64,000 nucleotides of DNA from Shouchella oshimensis. Its GTDB lineage: Bacteria; Bacillota; Bacilli; Bacillales; Bacillaceae_D. The notes under the pieces are model-generated. The model searched no databases, had not been told where the DNA came from, and saw only the letters and a list, made by a program, of their open reading frames with translations. Below, piece by piece: positions 7,284 to 16,624 of this stretch (the first letter of the stretch is position 1; the number at the start of each line of letters is the position of its first letter). Made by a program: the position numbers and the translations under genes. The stretch is taken from contig NZ_KV917380.1 in NCBI RefSeq assembly GCF_002019765.1, positions 3,831,836 to 3,895,835 on the forward strand. The letters are read 5' to 3'.

Positions 7284-8081
7284 TTAAAGATTACGAATAA
7301 ATAAAAGCTCAGTTAAAATGTTATTCGATAGTTCGGTGTTAGCCTTTTTTTCTATTAGATTTAAATAGATAGCGTTTAAAAGTGCCATATAATTTGTTCG
7401 TATTCTATAAAAAGACACCCCAGCTACATTTCGCTCTAATTCTAATTTCTGTTTCATCCAAGCTAATAATTCGTTTAACTCTGTTTGTGTCTTACTTAAA
7501 CAAATGATACTTGTTAAAGGAAATGCTATTCTTTCTTGCTCATCATCTATAAATACGATCCCTTTTGACAGAGGCTCCACCACTTTAGTTATTGAACTAG
7601 ATAGTATTTTTCTACCGATTGAAGAGTATTGAACAATGGAATCCAGTAGATCCGCTGTATGCGCAATCGAGTGTGCCCATCCTTTATTTTCCACATAGCC
7701 TCGTAGATCTTTTTCACCCACCATCACCTTTAGACTATTACTGGCCAGATCTTTTAACAAGTCGTCATCCACCGTGTATCGAGCGTTTAAAATTGCAGCA
7801 CATACAATAGCCGAGAAAGACCTTTTAAAAACAGAATCAGTCTCTTTTTCACCTAATCCTGTTAACAAATTTTTGTTGCAAACCTCTAGTATAAAATTTA
7901 CTTGTTTGTGTTCTAATTGTTTATTACGTATCCATTTATGAAAAGTCCCGTATATCAGGTTATCTCTTAAAACTGGATCCGTACTTCCAATTGAATGCAA
8001 CATATTATTAATTAATTCATTTGAGTGTGTTGTTGTCGAATTTGATAGTAGATCTTTTAAATTTGAATACGGTTCCTTCAT
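7284..8081 (-). CDS. DUF2785 domain protein
   Basis: A 265-residue soluble protein. The stretch KGWAHSIAHTADLLD near residues 133-147 is the hallmark of DUF2785, a helical-repeat family of unknown activity found mainly in Bacillales. No signal peptide or membrane segment. The ribosome site is weak (AGAGTG). It is convergent with the MFS gene and sits upstream of nothing on its own strand except arsenic genes oriented the same way, with a terminator-like hairpin downstream of arsC separating them. Confidence 0.8.
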   Translation of the reverse strand: MKEPYSNLKDLLSNSTTTHSNELINNMLHSIGSTDPVLRDNLIYGTFHKWIRNKQLEHKQVNFILEVCNKNLLTGLGEKETDSVFKRSFSAIVCAAILNARYTVDDDLLKDLASNSLKVMVGEKDLRGYVENKGWAHSIAHTADLLDSIVQYSSIGRKILSSSITKVVEPLSKGIVFIDDEQERIAFPLTSIICLSKTQTELNELLAWMKQKLELERNVAGVSFYRIRTNYMALLNAIYLNLIEKKANTELSNNILTELLFIRNL

Positions 8082-8149
8082 TCTTTTTTCACTCTACCCT
8101 CATCATTTAATTTAAGCCATCATGCCTTATTAGGAATTCCTGCTAGTAG

Positions 8150-8188
8150 AAAAAACACAGAATCCTGCAAAGGAGCTGTGTTTTCCAC
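8150..8188 (-). terminator. Terminator of the arsRBC operon
   Basis: On the minus strand, AAAACACAG and CTGTGTTTT arms with a U-run, immediately after the arsC stop at 8190. Confidence 0.8.
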
Positions 8189-8189
8189 T

Positions 8190-8606
8190 TTATTCCCCTG
8201 TTTCTTTAAATGCTTTTATTCTTAGACCAATCTCATCACGGACACGTTGAAAACATGCCCATTTTTCTTCTTCGGAACCTTCTGCTTTGGCAGGATCATC
8301 AAACCCCCAATGAGCACGCTTTACATGAGGTGGCGTCATTGGACATTTATCAGCCGCATCTCCACATAACGTTACAACGAAGTCTGCGTTGTTAAGCAAT
8401 ACATCGTCAACCATGTCTGACGTCTGGTTGGAAATGTCCATTTCTACTTCCTCCATCACTTTAACAGCATTTGGATTTAAACCATGGGCTTCAATGCCTG
8501 CACTATATACATCCCATTCATCTTGCAAATAATACTTTGCCCAGCCTTCAGCCATTTGCGAGCGGCATGCGTTTCCTGTACATAAAAAGTAGATTGTTTT
8601 TTTCAT
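8190..8606 (-). CDS. arsC: Arsenate reductase, thioredoxin-coupled
   Basis: A 138-residue low-molecular-weight phosphatase-fold arsenate reductase that converts As(V) to As(III) for export. The P-loop CTGNACRS carries nucleophile Cys9; the redox pair used for thioredoxin recycling is Cys81 and Cys88 in CGDAADKC. This is the pI258/B. subtilis type, not the glutaredoxin type. GAAGGAG precedes the ATG. Last gene of arsR-arsB-arsC, 13 nt after arsB. Confidence 0.96.
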   Translation of the reverse strand: MKKTIYFLCTGNACRSQMAEGWAKYYLQDEWDVYSAGIEAHGLNPNAVKVMEEVEMDISNQTSDMVDDVLLNNADFVVTLCGDAADKCPMTPPHVKRAHWGFDDPAKAEGSEEEKWACFQRVRDEIGLRIKAFKETGE

Positions 8607-8619
8607 GCTTCATTCTCCT

Positions 8620-9918
8620 TCAGTAAATGATTAATAGCCATATATATAAGCCAAGTAAGGTAAGGAATAGAACAGGAATCGTAATAATAATCCCTGTCTT
8701 GAAATATGTTCCCCATGAAATTCTCACACCTTTTTTAGAAAGCACGTGTAACCAAAGCAACGTAGCAAGTGAACCAATTGGGGTAATTTTCGGCCCTAAG
8801 TCCGCGCCAATAACATTGGCATAAATTAAGGCTTCCTTCGTCAACCCAGTTGTTCCTGATTCACCTATGGCAATGGCGTTAATTAAAACCGTTGGCAAGT
8901 TGTTCATAATGGATGAAAGAATAGCGGCTATAAAGCCCATTCCCATTGTCGCAACAAAAAGCCCTTGGTCTGCTATGATAAAAATAGCATCTGCTAATAC
9001 ATCGGTTAACCCGACATTGCGTAGTCCATAAACAACGACATACATTCCAATAGAAAAGAAAACGATATTCCATGGAGCTCCTTTTAGGACAGCTGTTGTA
9101 TTTACGACAGAGCTCGTTCTAGAAATAAGTAAGAATAAAATAGCTATGACACCAGCAACAATCGATACTGGCATTCCAACGAATTCACTGCCCATGTAGC
9201 CAACAAGAAGTAATCCTAATACGACCCAAGAGAGGCGAAACATTCTTCGATCTTTAATCGCCAACATCGGCTCTTTGAGTTGAGCGTAATCATACCGTCT
9301 CGGGATGCTCTTTCTAAAATAAAGAAGCAAGACAATAATACTTGCGATTAGAGCAAAAAGGTTTGGCACGATCATATGTGTGGCATATTCAATAAAGCCA
9401 ATACCAAAATAATCTGCTGAAACAATGTTCACTAAATTACTCACGATAAGTGGAAGTGACGTTGTGTCAGCAATAAATCCACTTGCAATAATGAATGGGA
9501 AAACCATTTTTTCGTTAAAATTTAACGAACGAACCATTGCTAACACAATAGGCGTTAAAATTAATGCAGCACCATCGTTGGCAAAAAAAGCGGCAACAAT
9601 TGAACCTAGTAAACAGACATAAACAAACATAAGAACGGCATTTCCTTTAGCCACCCTCGCCATATGGAGAGCTGACCATTCAAAAAAGCCAATCTCATCT
9701 AGAATGAGGGAGATAATAATGACGGCAATGAACGTAAGCGTTGCATTCCAGACAATCCCTGTTACATCAATCACATCAGTAAAATGAACCACACCAAGTA
9801 AAAGAGCAAGTAAAGCTCCCCCACAAGCTGACCATCCAATGTTCAAGTTTTTTGGTTGCCAAATAACAAACACTAACGTTACGACAAAGATCAACGAAGC
9901 TATTATGACATCTACCAT
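8620..9918 (-). CDS. arsB: Arsenite efflux permease ArsB
   Basis: A 432-residue polytopic membrane protein of the ArsB/NhaD ion-transporter family, with about 11-12 hydrophobic segments and family motifs [15 protein letters not shown] and [11 protein letters not shown]. It exports arsenite (and antimonite) using the proton motive force. Length matches B. subtilis/staphylococcal ArsB (429-430). It has an AAAGGGGA ribosome site and lies 13 nt after arsR. No arsA ATPase is present. Confidence 0.95.
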   Translation of the reverse strand: MVDVIIASLIFVVTLVFVIWQPKNLNIGWSACGGALLALLLGVVHFTDVIDVTGIVWNATLTFIAVIIISLILDEIGFFEWSALHMARVAKGNAVLMFVYVCLLGSIVAAFFANDGAALILTPIVLAMVRSLNFNEKMVFPFIIASGFIADTTSLPLIVSNLVNIVSADYFGIGFIEYATHMIVPNLFALIASIIVLLLYFRKSIPRRYDYAQLKEPMLAIKDRRMFRLSWVVLGLLLVGYMGSEFVGMPVSIVAGVIAILFLLISRTSSVVNTTAVLKGAPWNIVFFSIGMYVVVYGLRNVGLTDVLADAIFIIADQGLFVATMGMGFIAAILSSIMNNLPTVLINAIAIGESGTTGLTKEALIYANVIGADLGPKITPIGSLATLLWLHVLSKKGVRISWGTYFKTGIIITIPVLFLTLLGLYIWLLIIY

Positions 9919-9931
9919 TGTTTAGTCCCCT

Positions 9932-10273
9932 TTAACAGCTCGCAAGCCCTTCTCTTTCTAAAGCTTGAAGATAACGTTCATCTTGATCGTCACTATATTG
10001 AAGAAGATCACGAACTACAGGAAAATAAGTAGAGGTCGTATTGAGAGTGAAGTAGCGCCATTGCTCTCTTTTTTCTTCTGTTAGTATCCCTAAATCTTTT
10101 AATTTCCGTAAATGCTGACTCACAGCTGGTTGACTGATCCCGAGCATTTCAACGAACTCGCACACACAATAGGTCTTCTTCTCAACTAATTTAAGCATTA
10201 AAAAACGAGTTGGATCACCAATAACCTTTAAGCATGCAGTTAGCTCAGACATTGGTAATGTTGTATGTTCCAT
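9932..10273 (-). CDS. arsR: ArsR family arsenic-responsive repressor
   Basis: A 113-residue winged-helix repressor. Cys36 and Cys38 in YCVCEF occupy the alpha-3 metalloid site (family motif ELCVCDL); the recognition helix region is SQPAVSQHLRKLKDLG. As(III) or Sb(III) binding releases the operator. It is the first gene of arsRBC, and an inverted repeat upstream fits its operator, implying autoregulation. Confidence 0.95.
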   Translation of the reverse strand: MEHTTLPMSELTACLKVIGDPTRFLMLKLVEKKTYCVCEFVEMLGISQPAVSQHLRKLKDLGILTEEKREQWRYFTLNTTSTYFPVVRDLLQYSDDQDERYLQALEREGLASC

Positions 10274-10314
10274 ATATGAATCACCTCTCTGAAAACCATT
10301 ATATAATCAAATAA

Positions 10315-10352
10315 ATATATAAGTCAAAGTATATATTAATATTGACTTATAT
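10315..10352. promoter_or_regulatory. ArsR operator candidate
   Basis: ATATAAGTCAA (10317-10327) and TTGACTTATAT (10342-10352) are perfect inverted arms separated by 14 nt, 40-80 nt upstream of arsR. The TTGAC half-sites would also supply a -35 box. Long AT-rich dyads of this sort are typical of ArsR-family operators. Confidence 0.65.
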
Positions 10353-10441
10353 AACTTCTTCCTTCTTTCCTGTATCATCAAAATCTACAGATACACCTGT
10401 TCAATGAAATGTTAAAACACTAGATATGGAAGAAACTCTCA

Positions 10442-10466
10442 GTTTACATTGCGATAAAGAGGGAAT
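10442..10466 (+). promoter_or_regulatory. Sigma-B-type promoter of the lmo0937-family gene
   Basis: GTTTAC (10442-10447), 13-nt spacer, GGGAAT (10461-10466): close to the sigma-B consensus GTTTAA-N12-15-GGGTAT, 33 nt before the start codon at 10499. Confidence 0.6.
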
Positions 10467-10498
10467 CGATAACATATCCATAAAAGGAGGGCTGACTT

Positions 10499-10645
10499 AT
10501 GCTCTGGACTGCACTTATTGTTATTTTAGTATTATGGTTACTTGGCTTTATTGGCGATATTGGTGGGAATCTTGTTCACATTTTATTAGTCGTTGCACTC
10601 GTTGTATTGATTTTTCAACTCATTTCTGGTCGTCGAAAAGTTTAA
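10499..10645 (+). CDS. Lmo0937-family small membrane protein (48 aa)
   Basis: A 48-residue peptide with two hydrophobic segments (about residues 4-18 and 24-42) linked by GFIGDIGGN and ending in SGRRKV. This pattern is the lmo0937 family of small membrane proteins, common in Firmicutes and linked to general stress in Listeria. AAAAGGAGG lies 8 nt before the ATG. The sigma-B-type promoter just upstream fits a stress role. Molecular function is unknown; a membrane-protective role is a guess. Confidence 0.82.
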   Translation: MLWTALIVILVLWLLGFIGDIGGNLVHILLVVALVVLIFQLISGRRKV

Positions 10646-10651
10646 CGAAAA

Positions 10652-10926
10652 GAGACTGGGACAAAAGTAGATAGACAGACCAAAATGACGAACATTCCTG
10701 AAAATAGGAATGTTCGTCATTTGTTTTATATGAACATGAGCGGAAGGAGAATCCGAAGCCTCCTGGGGGATCAGCACGTGTCTGAAGACTCTGGAGTGGC
10801 GGTTTTTCACGGAGGAGGCTGAGGCCGTGTCCCCGGAAAGCGAAGGATTCTCCTGTAGCGGTGCTACTCAGCATAGTTTAGACTATTCGTCTTTTCAACT
10901 ACTACTTTTCGTTATGTCCCAGCCTC
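10652..10926 (+). repeat. MITE-like terminal-inverted-repeat element, copy 2
   Basis: 275 bp with ends GAGACTGGGACA and TGTCCCAGCCTC; same orientation as copy 1. It begins 6 nt after the stop of the lmo0937-family gene and fills the gap to the convergent nucleotidase gene, so it may also act as a terminator for both. Short frames inside it are conserved among copies only because the element is. Confidence 0.9.
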
Positions 10927-10978
10927 TTTTTACTTTAAAACATAGAAATAGTGATGGCTGGTGCTCTTCACATTGGCT

Positions 10979-11503
10979 TTATTTAAGAAAATAGTCTCTT
11001 ACATTTGCCCACGAGTTCACACGAATAAAACGATTCTCATGAATGTTATGAGGTGCTGTAAAAAGAATACCCTCTCCTGTAAATCGCTCGAGCTGATACA
11101 CATTGTCATCTATTAAATAATCTGCTTTTATGACACTCTTATCGCCACAAAAGACAAAATGCTGGTCATCTAAAAAAGGAAAATGCTCTTGAAGCCATTC
11201 ATACTTTGCTGTAAAAGAGGTTGGAAAATGCATCGCTGCTGTCGCAATATAAATTTCAAACGACTCGCTTAATTCTTTAATCACCTCTTGTGCGTCTTTC
11301 ATCACGTCTAAATCGCGAAAATAAGTAGGGTCTTTTAAATACTCTCTAATCTCATCCACTAAGTGCGGACGCAAATCCCTTAGTTTTTTACCTTGTAAAT
11401 CTTCCAATGTGATCGCTTCATTGTAATCTGCATTAAAAAGTGCAAGATGTTTTTTTGTGAAGTCCGCCATCACTTCATCCATATCAATGGCAATGCGCTT
11501 CAT
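10979..11503 (-). CDS. 5'(3')-deoxyribonucleotidase-like HAD phosphatase (NT5C family)
   Basis: A 174-residue protein of the NT5C branch of the HAD superfamily. Motif I is DMDEVMADF near the N-terminus (nucleophile Asp7, acid Asp9), and the late acidic motif YLIDDNVYQLE is near residue 133. Family members dephosphorylate deoxynucleoside monophosphates. The ATG at 11503 follows GGGAGTGG by 5 nt; the longer frame to 11545 adds 14 residues without a ribosome site. It is divergent from pspA. Substrate is inferred from the family. Confidence 0.85.
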   Translation of the reverse strand: MKRIAIDMDEVMADFTKKHLALFNADYNEAITLEDLQGKKLRDLRPHLVDEIREYLKDPTYFRDLDVMKDAQEVIKELSESFEIYIATAAMHFPTSFTAKYEWLQEHFPFLDDQHFVFCGDKSVIKADYLIDDNVYQLERFTGEGILFTAPHNIHENRFIRVNSWANVRDYFLK

Positions 11504-11606
11504 ACGTCCACTCCCTGTCTTCTGTCTTTTCCTTAAGCATACCACAGTGAGGTAGTTCGGCAGAAGCTAAGCCCGCCTTTTTTTGATCAGAACATGAAAT
11601 TGAAAA

Positions 11607-11633
11607 TGAAACCATTTCGATTTCCTTTACGTA
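11607..11633 (+). promoter_or_regulatory. Sigma-W-type promoter of pspA
   Basis: TGAAAC (11607-11612), 17-nt spacer, CGTA (11630-11633), matching the ECF sigma-W consensus TGAAAC-N16-17-CGTA, about 70 nt upstream of pspA. The B. subtilis pspA homologue is also controlled by sigma-W. Confidence 0.65.
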
Positions 11634-11705
11634 TTTACATCTATAAGCAAGCAAGATATGCTATGTTAGGAATAGTTCGTTATTATAGTAAAGGGGGAAG
11701 ATCCG

Positions 11706-12380
11706 ATGTTTCGTTTCTTTAATCGTGTTCGTACTATTGTCTCTTCCGAATTAAATTCAATGTTGAACAAAGCAGAAGATCCAGGCAAGATGCTTGATCA
11801 ATATTTGCTTGATATGGAAAAAGACATTTCTGAGGTTGAAGCAGCAGTTGCCAAGCAAATCGCAAACGAAAAAATGCTTAAAAAACAAGCCGATGAGGCT
11901 GCTGAACTCGTTTCTAAACGAGAAGAGCAAGCCATGCGCGCACTTGAATCTGGTGACGAAGACCTTGCTCGTCGTGTATTGGAAGACAAAAATAAACATG
12001 TAGGTCAACGCGATGCACTACAAGAGTCTCATGCTGAATCAGCGAGATTATCAGAAGAACTAAAAGATAAGCTTCGTGAGATGAAAGACGAATACCGTGA
12101 TATGAATATGAAGAAAGATTCACTAAAAGCACGTTCAGAAAGCGCTAAAGCTCGTGCAAAAGTAAATGAATCACTTTCTTCTATTGGTAATAGTGGTGCT
12201 CGTGGCGGTTTTAACCGAATGGAAGAAAAGGTCATGCGTCAAGAAGCAGAGGCAGACGCTAAAGGTGAGCTAAGAAGTGCTAATAAATCACTTGATGATG
12301 AATTAGCGGCTCTTGATAAATCCAGCGGCGTTGACGATGAGCTTGCCGCTTTAAAAGCAAAGCTAAATAGTAATAAATAG
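11706..12380 (+). CDS. pspA: PspA/IM30 family membrane-stress protein
   Basis: A 224-residue, mostly coiled-coil protein of the PspA/IM30/LiaH family (ESCRT-III-like). It begins with the amphipathic FRFFNRVRTIVSSELNSML segment that contacts membranes, continues with charged heptad helices to about residue 150 and ends with a short variable tail. Such proteins form membrane-bound rods or rings that seal stressed membranes. AAAGGGGGAAG precedes the ATG. It is monocistronic with a terminator after the stop; the sigma-W-type promoter upstream supports induction by cell-envelope stress. Confidence 0.93.
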   Translation: MFRFFNRVRTIVSSELNSMLNKAEDPGKMLDQYLLDMEKDISEVEAAVAKQIANEKMLKKQADEAAELVSKREEQAMRALESGDEDLARRVLEDKNKHVGQRDALQESHAESARLSEELKDKLREMKDEYRDMNMKKDSLKARSESAKARAKVNESLSSIGNSGARGGFNRMEEKVMRQEAEADAKGELRSANKSLDDELAALDKSSGVDDELAALKAKLNSNK

Positions 12381-12384
12381 CCTC

Positions 12385-12415
12385 AAAAAGGATGATCAGC
12401 TGATCATCCTTTTTT
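12385..12415 (+). terminator. Terminator of pspA
   Basis: Perfect palindrome AAAGGATGATCAGC and its complement, then a T-run, just after the stop at 12380. Confidence 0.88.
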
Positions 12416-12476
12416 CTTGCCCTCTTCGTGATTCAAACTGATTTGATTATTTTCTTAACAAAAACGTTTAAAAGGT

Positions 12477-12503
12477 TCAACATGCTACTATTCATGACGA
12501 TAT
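12477..12503 (+). promoter_or_regulatory. Sigma-D-type (motility) promoter of the chemoreceptor
   Basis: TCAA (12477-12480), 15-nt spacer, GACGATAT (12496-12503), close to the sigma-D consensus TAAA-N15-GCCGATAT, 45 nt before the start codon. Confidence 0.6.
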
Positions 12504-12548
12504 TAAGGATGTTGCGGTCTATGTAGAACAGTTAGGAGAAGATTGATC

Positions 12549-14555
12549 ATGTTAAAACGTTTTTTACAAAATATTCAATTTATGCAGTTACGAACGAAAT
12601 TATTTATTGGTTTTACTGCTATTTTAGTCATTCCAAGTTCTCTCATTGGGGTTATTTCTTATCAAAATGCAAAAGAAGCCGTAATGGATGAGATGACTGC
12701 TGCTACTGAAGAGAGCCTTGCCATTGTAGATGAAACTCTTAGTCTTTTTATAGAATCTCAAGTAGAGAATATTGACTATATTGCTTCAGCCAGTGATTTA
12801 GCGGATTTCTCCGAGGACGATCCAGGAGCTCAGCGATTCTTGCTTGATTCTTTCCAAGCAACTAAAAACCATGTTGAACAAACTTATGTTGGTATGGAAA
12901 CTGGCGATTTCATTAACTCACCCTCGTCTTTTCAAAATCCACCTGACTATGATCCAAGAGAACGACCTTGGTACCAACGTGCGATGGAACAGTCTGGAGA
13001 CGTTATTATCACATCTCCTTATATCTCTCAGTCTTCCGAACAACCTGTCACGACTATTGCCCGTACGACAGATGACGGATTAGGTGTTGCCGCTCTAAAT
13101 TTAGAGTTAACCGTTATCTCAGATCTATTATCCAGTATTTCCATTGGCCAAACAGGCTACGTTTTTTTATTAGATGAAAACAATATGTATGTCTCTCATC
13201 CTTATGAAGAACCCGGCACTGAAGCGGACGAGTCTTTTCTCTCCTATAGTGAAAATAACGCAGGCTTCCTATCTTATACATCTAACGGAGACGATCAACT
13301 TTTAACCTTTAAATCCAATGAAATTACTGGTTGGACCATTGCGGCATCGATGTATGAAGAAGAGATGAATGAAGCAGTTATGCCGATTCTCATTAGCGCT
13401 ATTACCGTACTATCAATTGCTATTCTAATTGGAGGTACCGTCATCTATTTCCTAGTTAAATCCATCACTTCACCTATCCAGACATTAATTAGTGTATCCG
13501 AACGTATGGCAGGTGGTGACTTGTCAGTTGCTTATGAAGTAAACCCTAGACAAAAAGACGAAATGGGACGTCTTGGTCGTTCGTTTGAAAAAATGCGTGC
13601 CTCTCTTGTGCTCATGATTACAAACATTCAAGACAAATCATCTGACCTTTCTCAAGCGGCTGATACATTAGCATCCATTACACATGAGAATATGAGTGCA
13701 ACCGAACAAATTACAGAGGCTGTTCAAGAAGTAGCAAGCGGCGTCGAAAAGCAAAGCACAAGCGTGCGGGAAAGTGAAAAAGTGGCTAGTGATATGTCAA
13801 ACGATGTAAATGATGTCGTGGTGAAGACCAATCACATTCATAGCACTACTGACAACGCAGCGATAACTGTTTCAAAAGGAAATGACGCCATTACCGATGC
13901 CATTAAACAAATGACTCAAATTAAAGACACCTTTAAACATTTATCCGTACACATTGATACATTAGGAAAGCGCTCTAGCGAAATTGAAGAAGTAACTGAA
14001 ACAATCAAAGGTATTGCTACACAGACCAACCTCTTAGCATTAAATGCAGCAATTGAGGCGGCACGAGCAGGAGAACATGGACGTGGATTCTCAATTGTAG
14101 CCGATGAAGTAAGAAAACTTTCCGACATGACGGCGTCTTCAACTGAAACCATTTCTGAATTGGTTTTATCCGTGCAACAAGACACCGAGCGTACCATTGA
14201 ACAAATGAATACGAGCTCAGACCAAGTGAACAAAGGGATTGAAGTTGTTCAGACTGCTGGACTATCATTTGAAGAGATGAAGCAATTTGTTCAAGTTGTT
14301 GCAACAGAAGTGAATGAATCAGCTAAGAATGTAGCTTCTCTTGGGAAGGATAGCGAGGCCTTTGTCACCACCTTCCAAGATCTATCTTCTATAAGTGAAA
14401 CGGCTTCAGCAAGTATGCAAAACATTTCAGCATCAACAGAAGAACAACTTGCTTCTATGGAGGAAATTTCTGCTTCTGTAGAACAATTAAGTGAAGTAGC
14501 AGATGAATTAAAAGAGTTGATACGCCAATTTGACGTTAATACAGATACCGTTTAA
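12549..14555 (+). CDS. Methyl-accepting chemotaxis protein
   Basis: A 668-residue transmembrane chemoreceptor. Membrane segment 1 is at about residues 16-37, an extracellular Cache-type sensor (with [13 protein letters not shown]) spans to about 278, segment 2 lies at about 279-304, then HAMP (about 305-357) and the cytoplasmic signalling helices. The hairpin tip [20 protein letters not shown] near residue 500 contacts CheA/CheW. The Cache motif RPWY suggests amino-acid or small organic ligands, as in B. subtilis McpB/McpC. The ATG at 12549 follows TTAGGAGA by 10 nt; a TTG at 12543 is the alternative. It is a single gene with its own terminator and a sigma-D-like promoter. Confidence 0.94.
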   Translation: MLKRFLQNIQFMQLRTKLFIGFTAILVIPSSLIGVISYQNAKEAVMDEMTAATEESLAIVDETLSLFIESQVENIDYIASASDLADFSEDDPGAQRFLLDSFQATKNHVEQTYVGMETGDFINSPSSFQNPPDYDPRERPWYQRAMEQSGDVIITSPYISQSSEQPVTTIARTTDDGLGVAALNLELTVISDLLSSISIGQTGYVFLLDENNMYVSHPYEEPGTEADESFLSYSENNAGFLSYTSNGDDQLLTFKSNEITGWTIAASMYEEEMNEAVMPILISAITVLSIAILIGGTVIYFLVKSITSPIQTLISVSERMAGGDLSVAYEVNPRQKDEMGRLGRSFEKMRASLVLMITNIQDKSSDLSQAADTLASITHENMSATEQITEAVQEVASGVEKQSTSVRESEKVASDMSNDVNDVVVKTNHIHSTTDNAAITVSKGNDAITDAIKQMTQIKDTFKHLSVHIDTLGKRSSEIEEVTETIKGIATQTNLLALNAAIEAARAGEHGRGFSIVADEVRKLSDMTASSTETISELVLSVQQDTERTIEQMNTSSDQVNKGIEVVQTAGLSFEEMKQFVQVVATEVNESAKNVASLGKDSEAFVTTFQDLSSISETASASMQNISASTEEQLASMEEISASVEQLSEVADELKELIRQFDVNTDTV

Positions 14556-14573
14556 CTTGCCAAAAAAAACAAC

Positions 14574-14602
14574 AAAAGCACTCTTTTTAGAGTGCTTTTG
14601 CC
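14574..14602 (+). terminator. Terminator of the chemoreceptor gene
   Basis: AAAAGCACTC and GAGTGCTTTT arms around a short T-rich loop, directly downstream of the stop; usable in both directions between the convergent chemoreceptor and pxpA genes. Confidence 0.8.
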
Positions 14603-14628
14603 TTTTCACTTCGAGAAATCCGATTGGA

Positions 14629-15393
14629 CTATGCCTTTATTCGTTGCACCATTATACCACTTGCTGTAATCTTTTCATGAATATCTTTTGCAAACGCAAG
14701 AGCATGTGCACCATCACCATGAATACAGATCGTGTCTGCTGCAATATCAATATCTTCGCCTTGTTGAGTCATGACTTTTCCTTCGTTGATCATACGTAGT
14801 ACCTGTTTACTCGCTTGTTCAGGATCATGGATAAGAGCATCAGGTGACCGTCGGGATGTTAAGCTCCCGTCTGCTTGATACGTACGGTCAGCAAACACTT
14901 CACTCGCTGTTTGTAGCCCGACTTCCTTCCCGGCATCAATCAGAGCGCTTCCTGCAAGACCATATAATACAAGCGTAGAATCAAGTCGATAAACGGCTTT
15001 AGCAATAGCGGTGGCAAGTTCTTTGTTCTTTGCAGCCATGTTATAAAGAGCGCCGTGAGGTTTTACGTGATGCAATGTTCCACCTTCTGCTTTTGTAATT
15101 CCTAGAAGCGCGCCAATTTGATAGAGCACGAGATCATAGCCTTCCTCAGGGGTAATCTCCATTGGTCTTCTTCCAAACCCAATTAAGTCTTGTAATCCAG
15201 GATGTGCACCTATTCCAACACCCAATTCTAATGCATGTTTCACTGTTTCACGCATTGTCTTCGGATCTCCTGCATGAAAGCCACACGCAACGTTTGCAGA
15301 TGAAATATAAGCCATTATGTCGCTGTCATTCCCTATCGTATACGCACCAAAACTTTCACCCATATCACTGTTCATATCTACTACGCTTCTCAT
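14629..15393 (-). CDS. pxpA: 5-oxoprolinase subunit A (LamB/YcsF family)
   Basis: A 254-residue cytosolic protein of the LamB/YcsF family, opening with [15 protein letters not shown] and containing CGFHAGDP and [10 protein letters not shown], all family hallmarks. With PxpB and PxpC it opens 5-oxoproline (pyroglutamate) to glutamate using ATP. The ATG at 15393 follows GGAGAGGAGAG by 3-4 nt; a TTG at 15411 overlaps that site. Last gene of the operon pxpB-pxpC-ycsI-ycsG-pxpA, an order like B. subtilis ycsFGI-kipIA but rearranged. Confidence 0.93.
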   Translation of the reverse strand: MRSVVDMNSDMGESFGAYTIGNDSDIMAYISSANVACGFHAGDPKTMRETVKHALELGVGIGAHPGLQDLIGFGRRPMEITPEEGYDLVLYQIGALLGITKAEGGTLHHVKPHGALYNMAAKNKELATAIAKAVYRLDSTLVLYGLAGSALIDAGKEVGLQTASEVFADRTYQADGSLTSRRSPDALIHDPEQASKQVLRMINEGKVMTQQGEDIDIAADTICIHGDGAHALAFAKDIHEKITASGIMVQRIKA

Positions 15394-15412
15394 AAACTCT
15401 CTCCTCTCCAAG

Positions 15413-16624
15413 TTAATTGCCAGTCCATAAGTTCACGATGCCTTCAAGTGCAATATAGCCTGCACCCAACGTTACCACTACCGTCAAGGCACCAAATACG
15501 ATTAACCATGTTGGATGATGATAATCACCGACAATCGATTTTTTCCTTGAAGCGATTAAGATTGTCGTTAACACTACCGGCAAGATTAAACCGTTCAACG
15601 CACCTGCTAAAATCAGTAGCTGCACAGGCTGGCCTATCGTTAAAAAGATAAGCACTGAAATGATAATAAATCCCGCAATGAAAAAGTTATTTTGTTTTGC
15701 AAAAATGGGGTGAAAGGATCGTAAAAACGATACGCTTGTGTACGCACAACCAATCACTGAACTAATCGCTGCTACAAACAACACAAGGCCAAATAAATAA
15801 TAACCAACATCCCCTAAGCCGACTTGAAAGACGGTTGCTGCTGGGTTGTTCTCATCCAAACTGTAACCAGCTGTTACAACACCGAGTACAGCTAAAAATA
15901 AAAACACCCGCATGACGCCTGTTGTAAGTATACCTAAGTTCGCTGCACGCCCAACAAACTTAACGTTCTCTTTCCCTGTAATTCCTGCATCAACAAGCCG
16001 GTGACCACCAGCAAAAGAGATGTACCCGCCGACTGTGCCACCAACAATGGTGACAATCGGCAACAGAAGCATCATGTAACCCTCTGGTACAATGGCTCGG
16101 TATGCTGCTTCTTGAACAGGTGGATTACTATTGAACATGACATAACCAACCATTAATAGCATAATGATTCCACACACTTGCATGACTCGGTCCATCACCG
16201 GCCCAAATCGTTTAAACATAAACAAGCCAATAGTTAAAACAGCTGTAATGACACCCCCAGCCGTTAAAGGTAAATCAAATAATACATTAAGACCAAGTGC
16301 GGCCCCACCAATGTTTGCAATATTAAAGGCAAATCCACCAAATAAAATAAGGCCAGCAATGACATACCCTAGTCCAGGGAGAAGCGCATTGGCTATCTCT
16401 TGACCCCGTTTACCAGATACTGAAATAACCCGCCAAATGTTCATTTGCACACCAATATCAATAATAAGTGAAATTAAGATGGCAAAGGCAAAGCTCGCTA
16501 GAAATTGCTCTGTGAATCGAGCGGTCTGTGTTAAAAAAGCAGGTCCAATGGCAGACGTCGCCATTAAGAAAATAGCACCAGTTAAAAACTTTCTGCGATC
16601 TTTGTCGCTAATGGGATGGTTCAT
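15413..16624 (-). CDS. ycsG: NRAMP-family transporter YcsG
   Basis: A 403-residue membrane protein with about 11 hydrophobic segments, related to NRAMP divalent-metal transporters but of the YcsG branch that accompanies the 5-oxoprolinase genes. The N-terminus carries [15 protein letters not shown] where NRAMPs have the DPGN segment, and no DPGN is seen here, so metal transport is doubtful; uptake of an organic substrate such as oxoproline would suit the neighbourhood. It begins 1 nt after the ycsI stop and ends 19 nt before pxpA. Confidence 0.85.
   Translation of the reverse strand: MNHPISDKDRRKFLTGAIFLMATSAIGPAFLTQTARFTEQFLASFAFAILISLIIDIGVQMNIWRVISVSGKRGQEIANALLPGLGYVIAGLILFGGFAFNIANIGGAALGLNVLFDLPLTAGGVITAVLTIGLFMFKRFGPVMDRVMQVCGIIMLLMVGYVMFNSNPPVQEAAYRAIVPEGYMMLLLPIVTIVGGTVGGYISFAGGHRLVDAGITGKENVKFVGRAANLGILTTGVMRVFLFLAVLGVVTAGYSLDENNPAATVFQVGLGDVGYYLFGLVLFVAAISSVIGCAYTSVSFLRSFHPIFAKQNNFFIAGFIIISVLIFLTIGQPVQLLILAGALNGLILPVVLTTILIASRKKSIVGDYHHPTWLIVFGALTVVVTLGAGYIALEGIVNLWTGN

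Noticed and set aside
10426-10674. 82-aa frame overlapping the lmo0937-family gene
   Set aside because: It is in a different frame from the 48-aa gene with the strong AAAAGGAGG site and runs into the repeat element.
10586-10874. Minus-strand frames of 74-84 aa in element copy 2 (and the matching plus-strand frame at 40793-41080 in copy 4)
   Set aside because: They are similar only because the element is repeated; other copies interrupt them and no ribosome site is present.
14017-14304. Minus-strand frames inside the chemoreceptor gene
   Set aside because: Shadow frames in a coding region of strong family identity.
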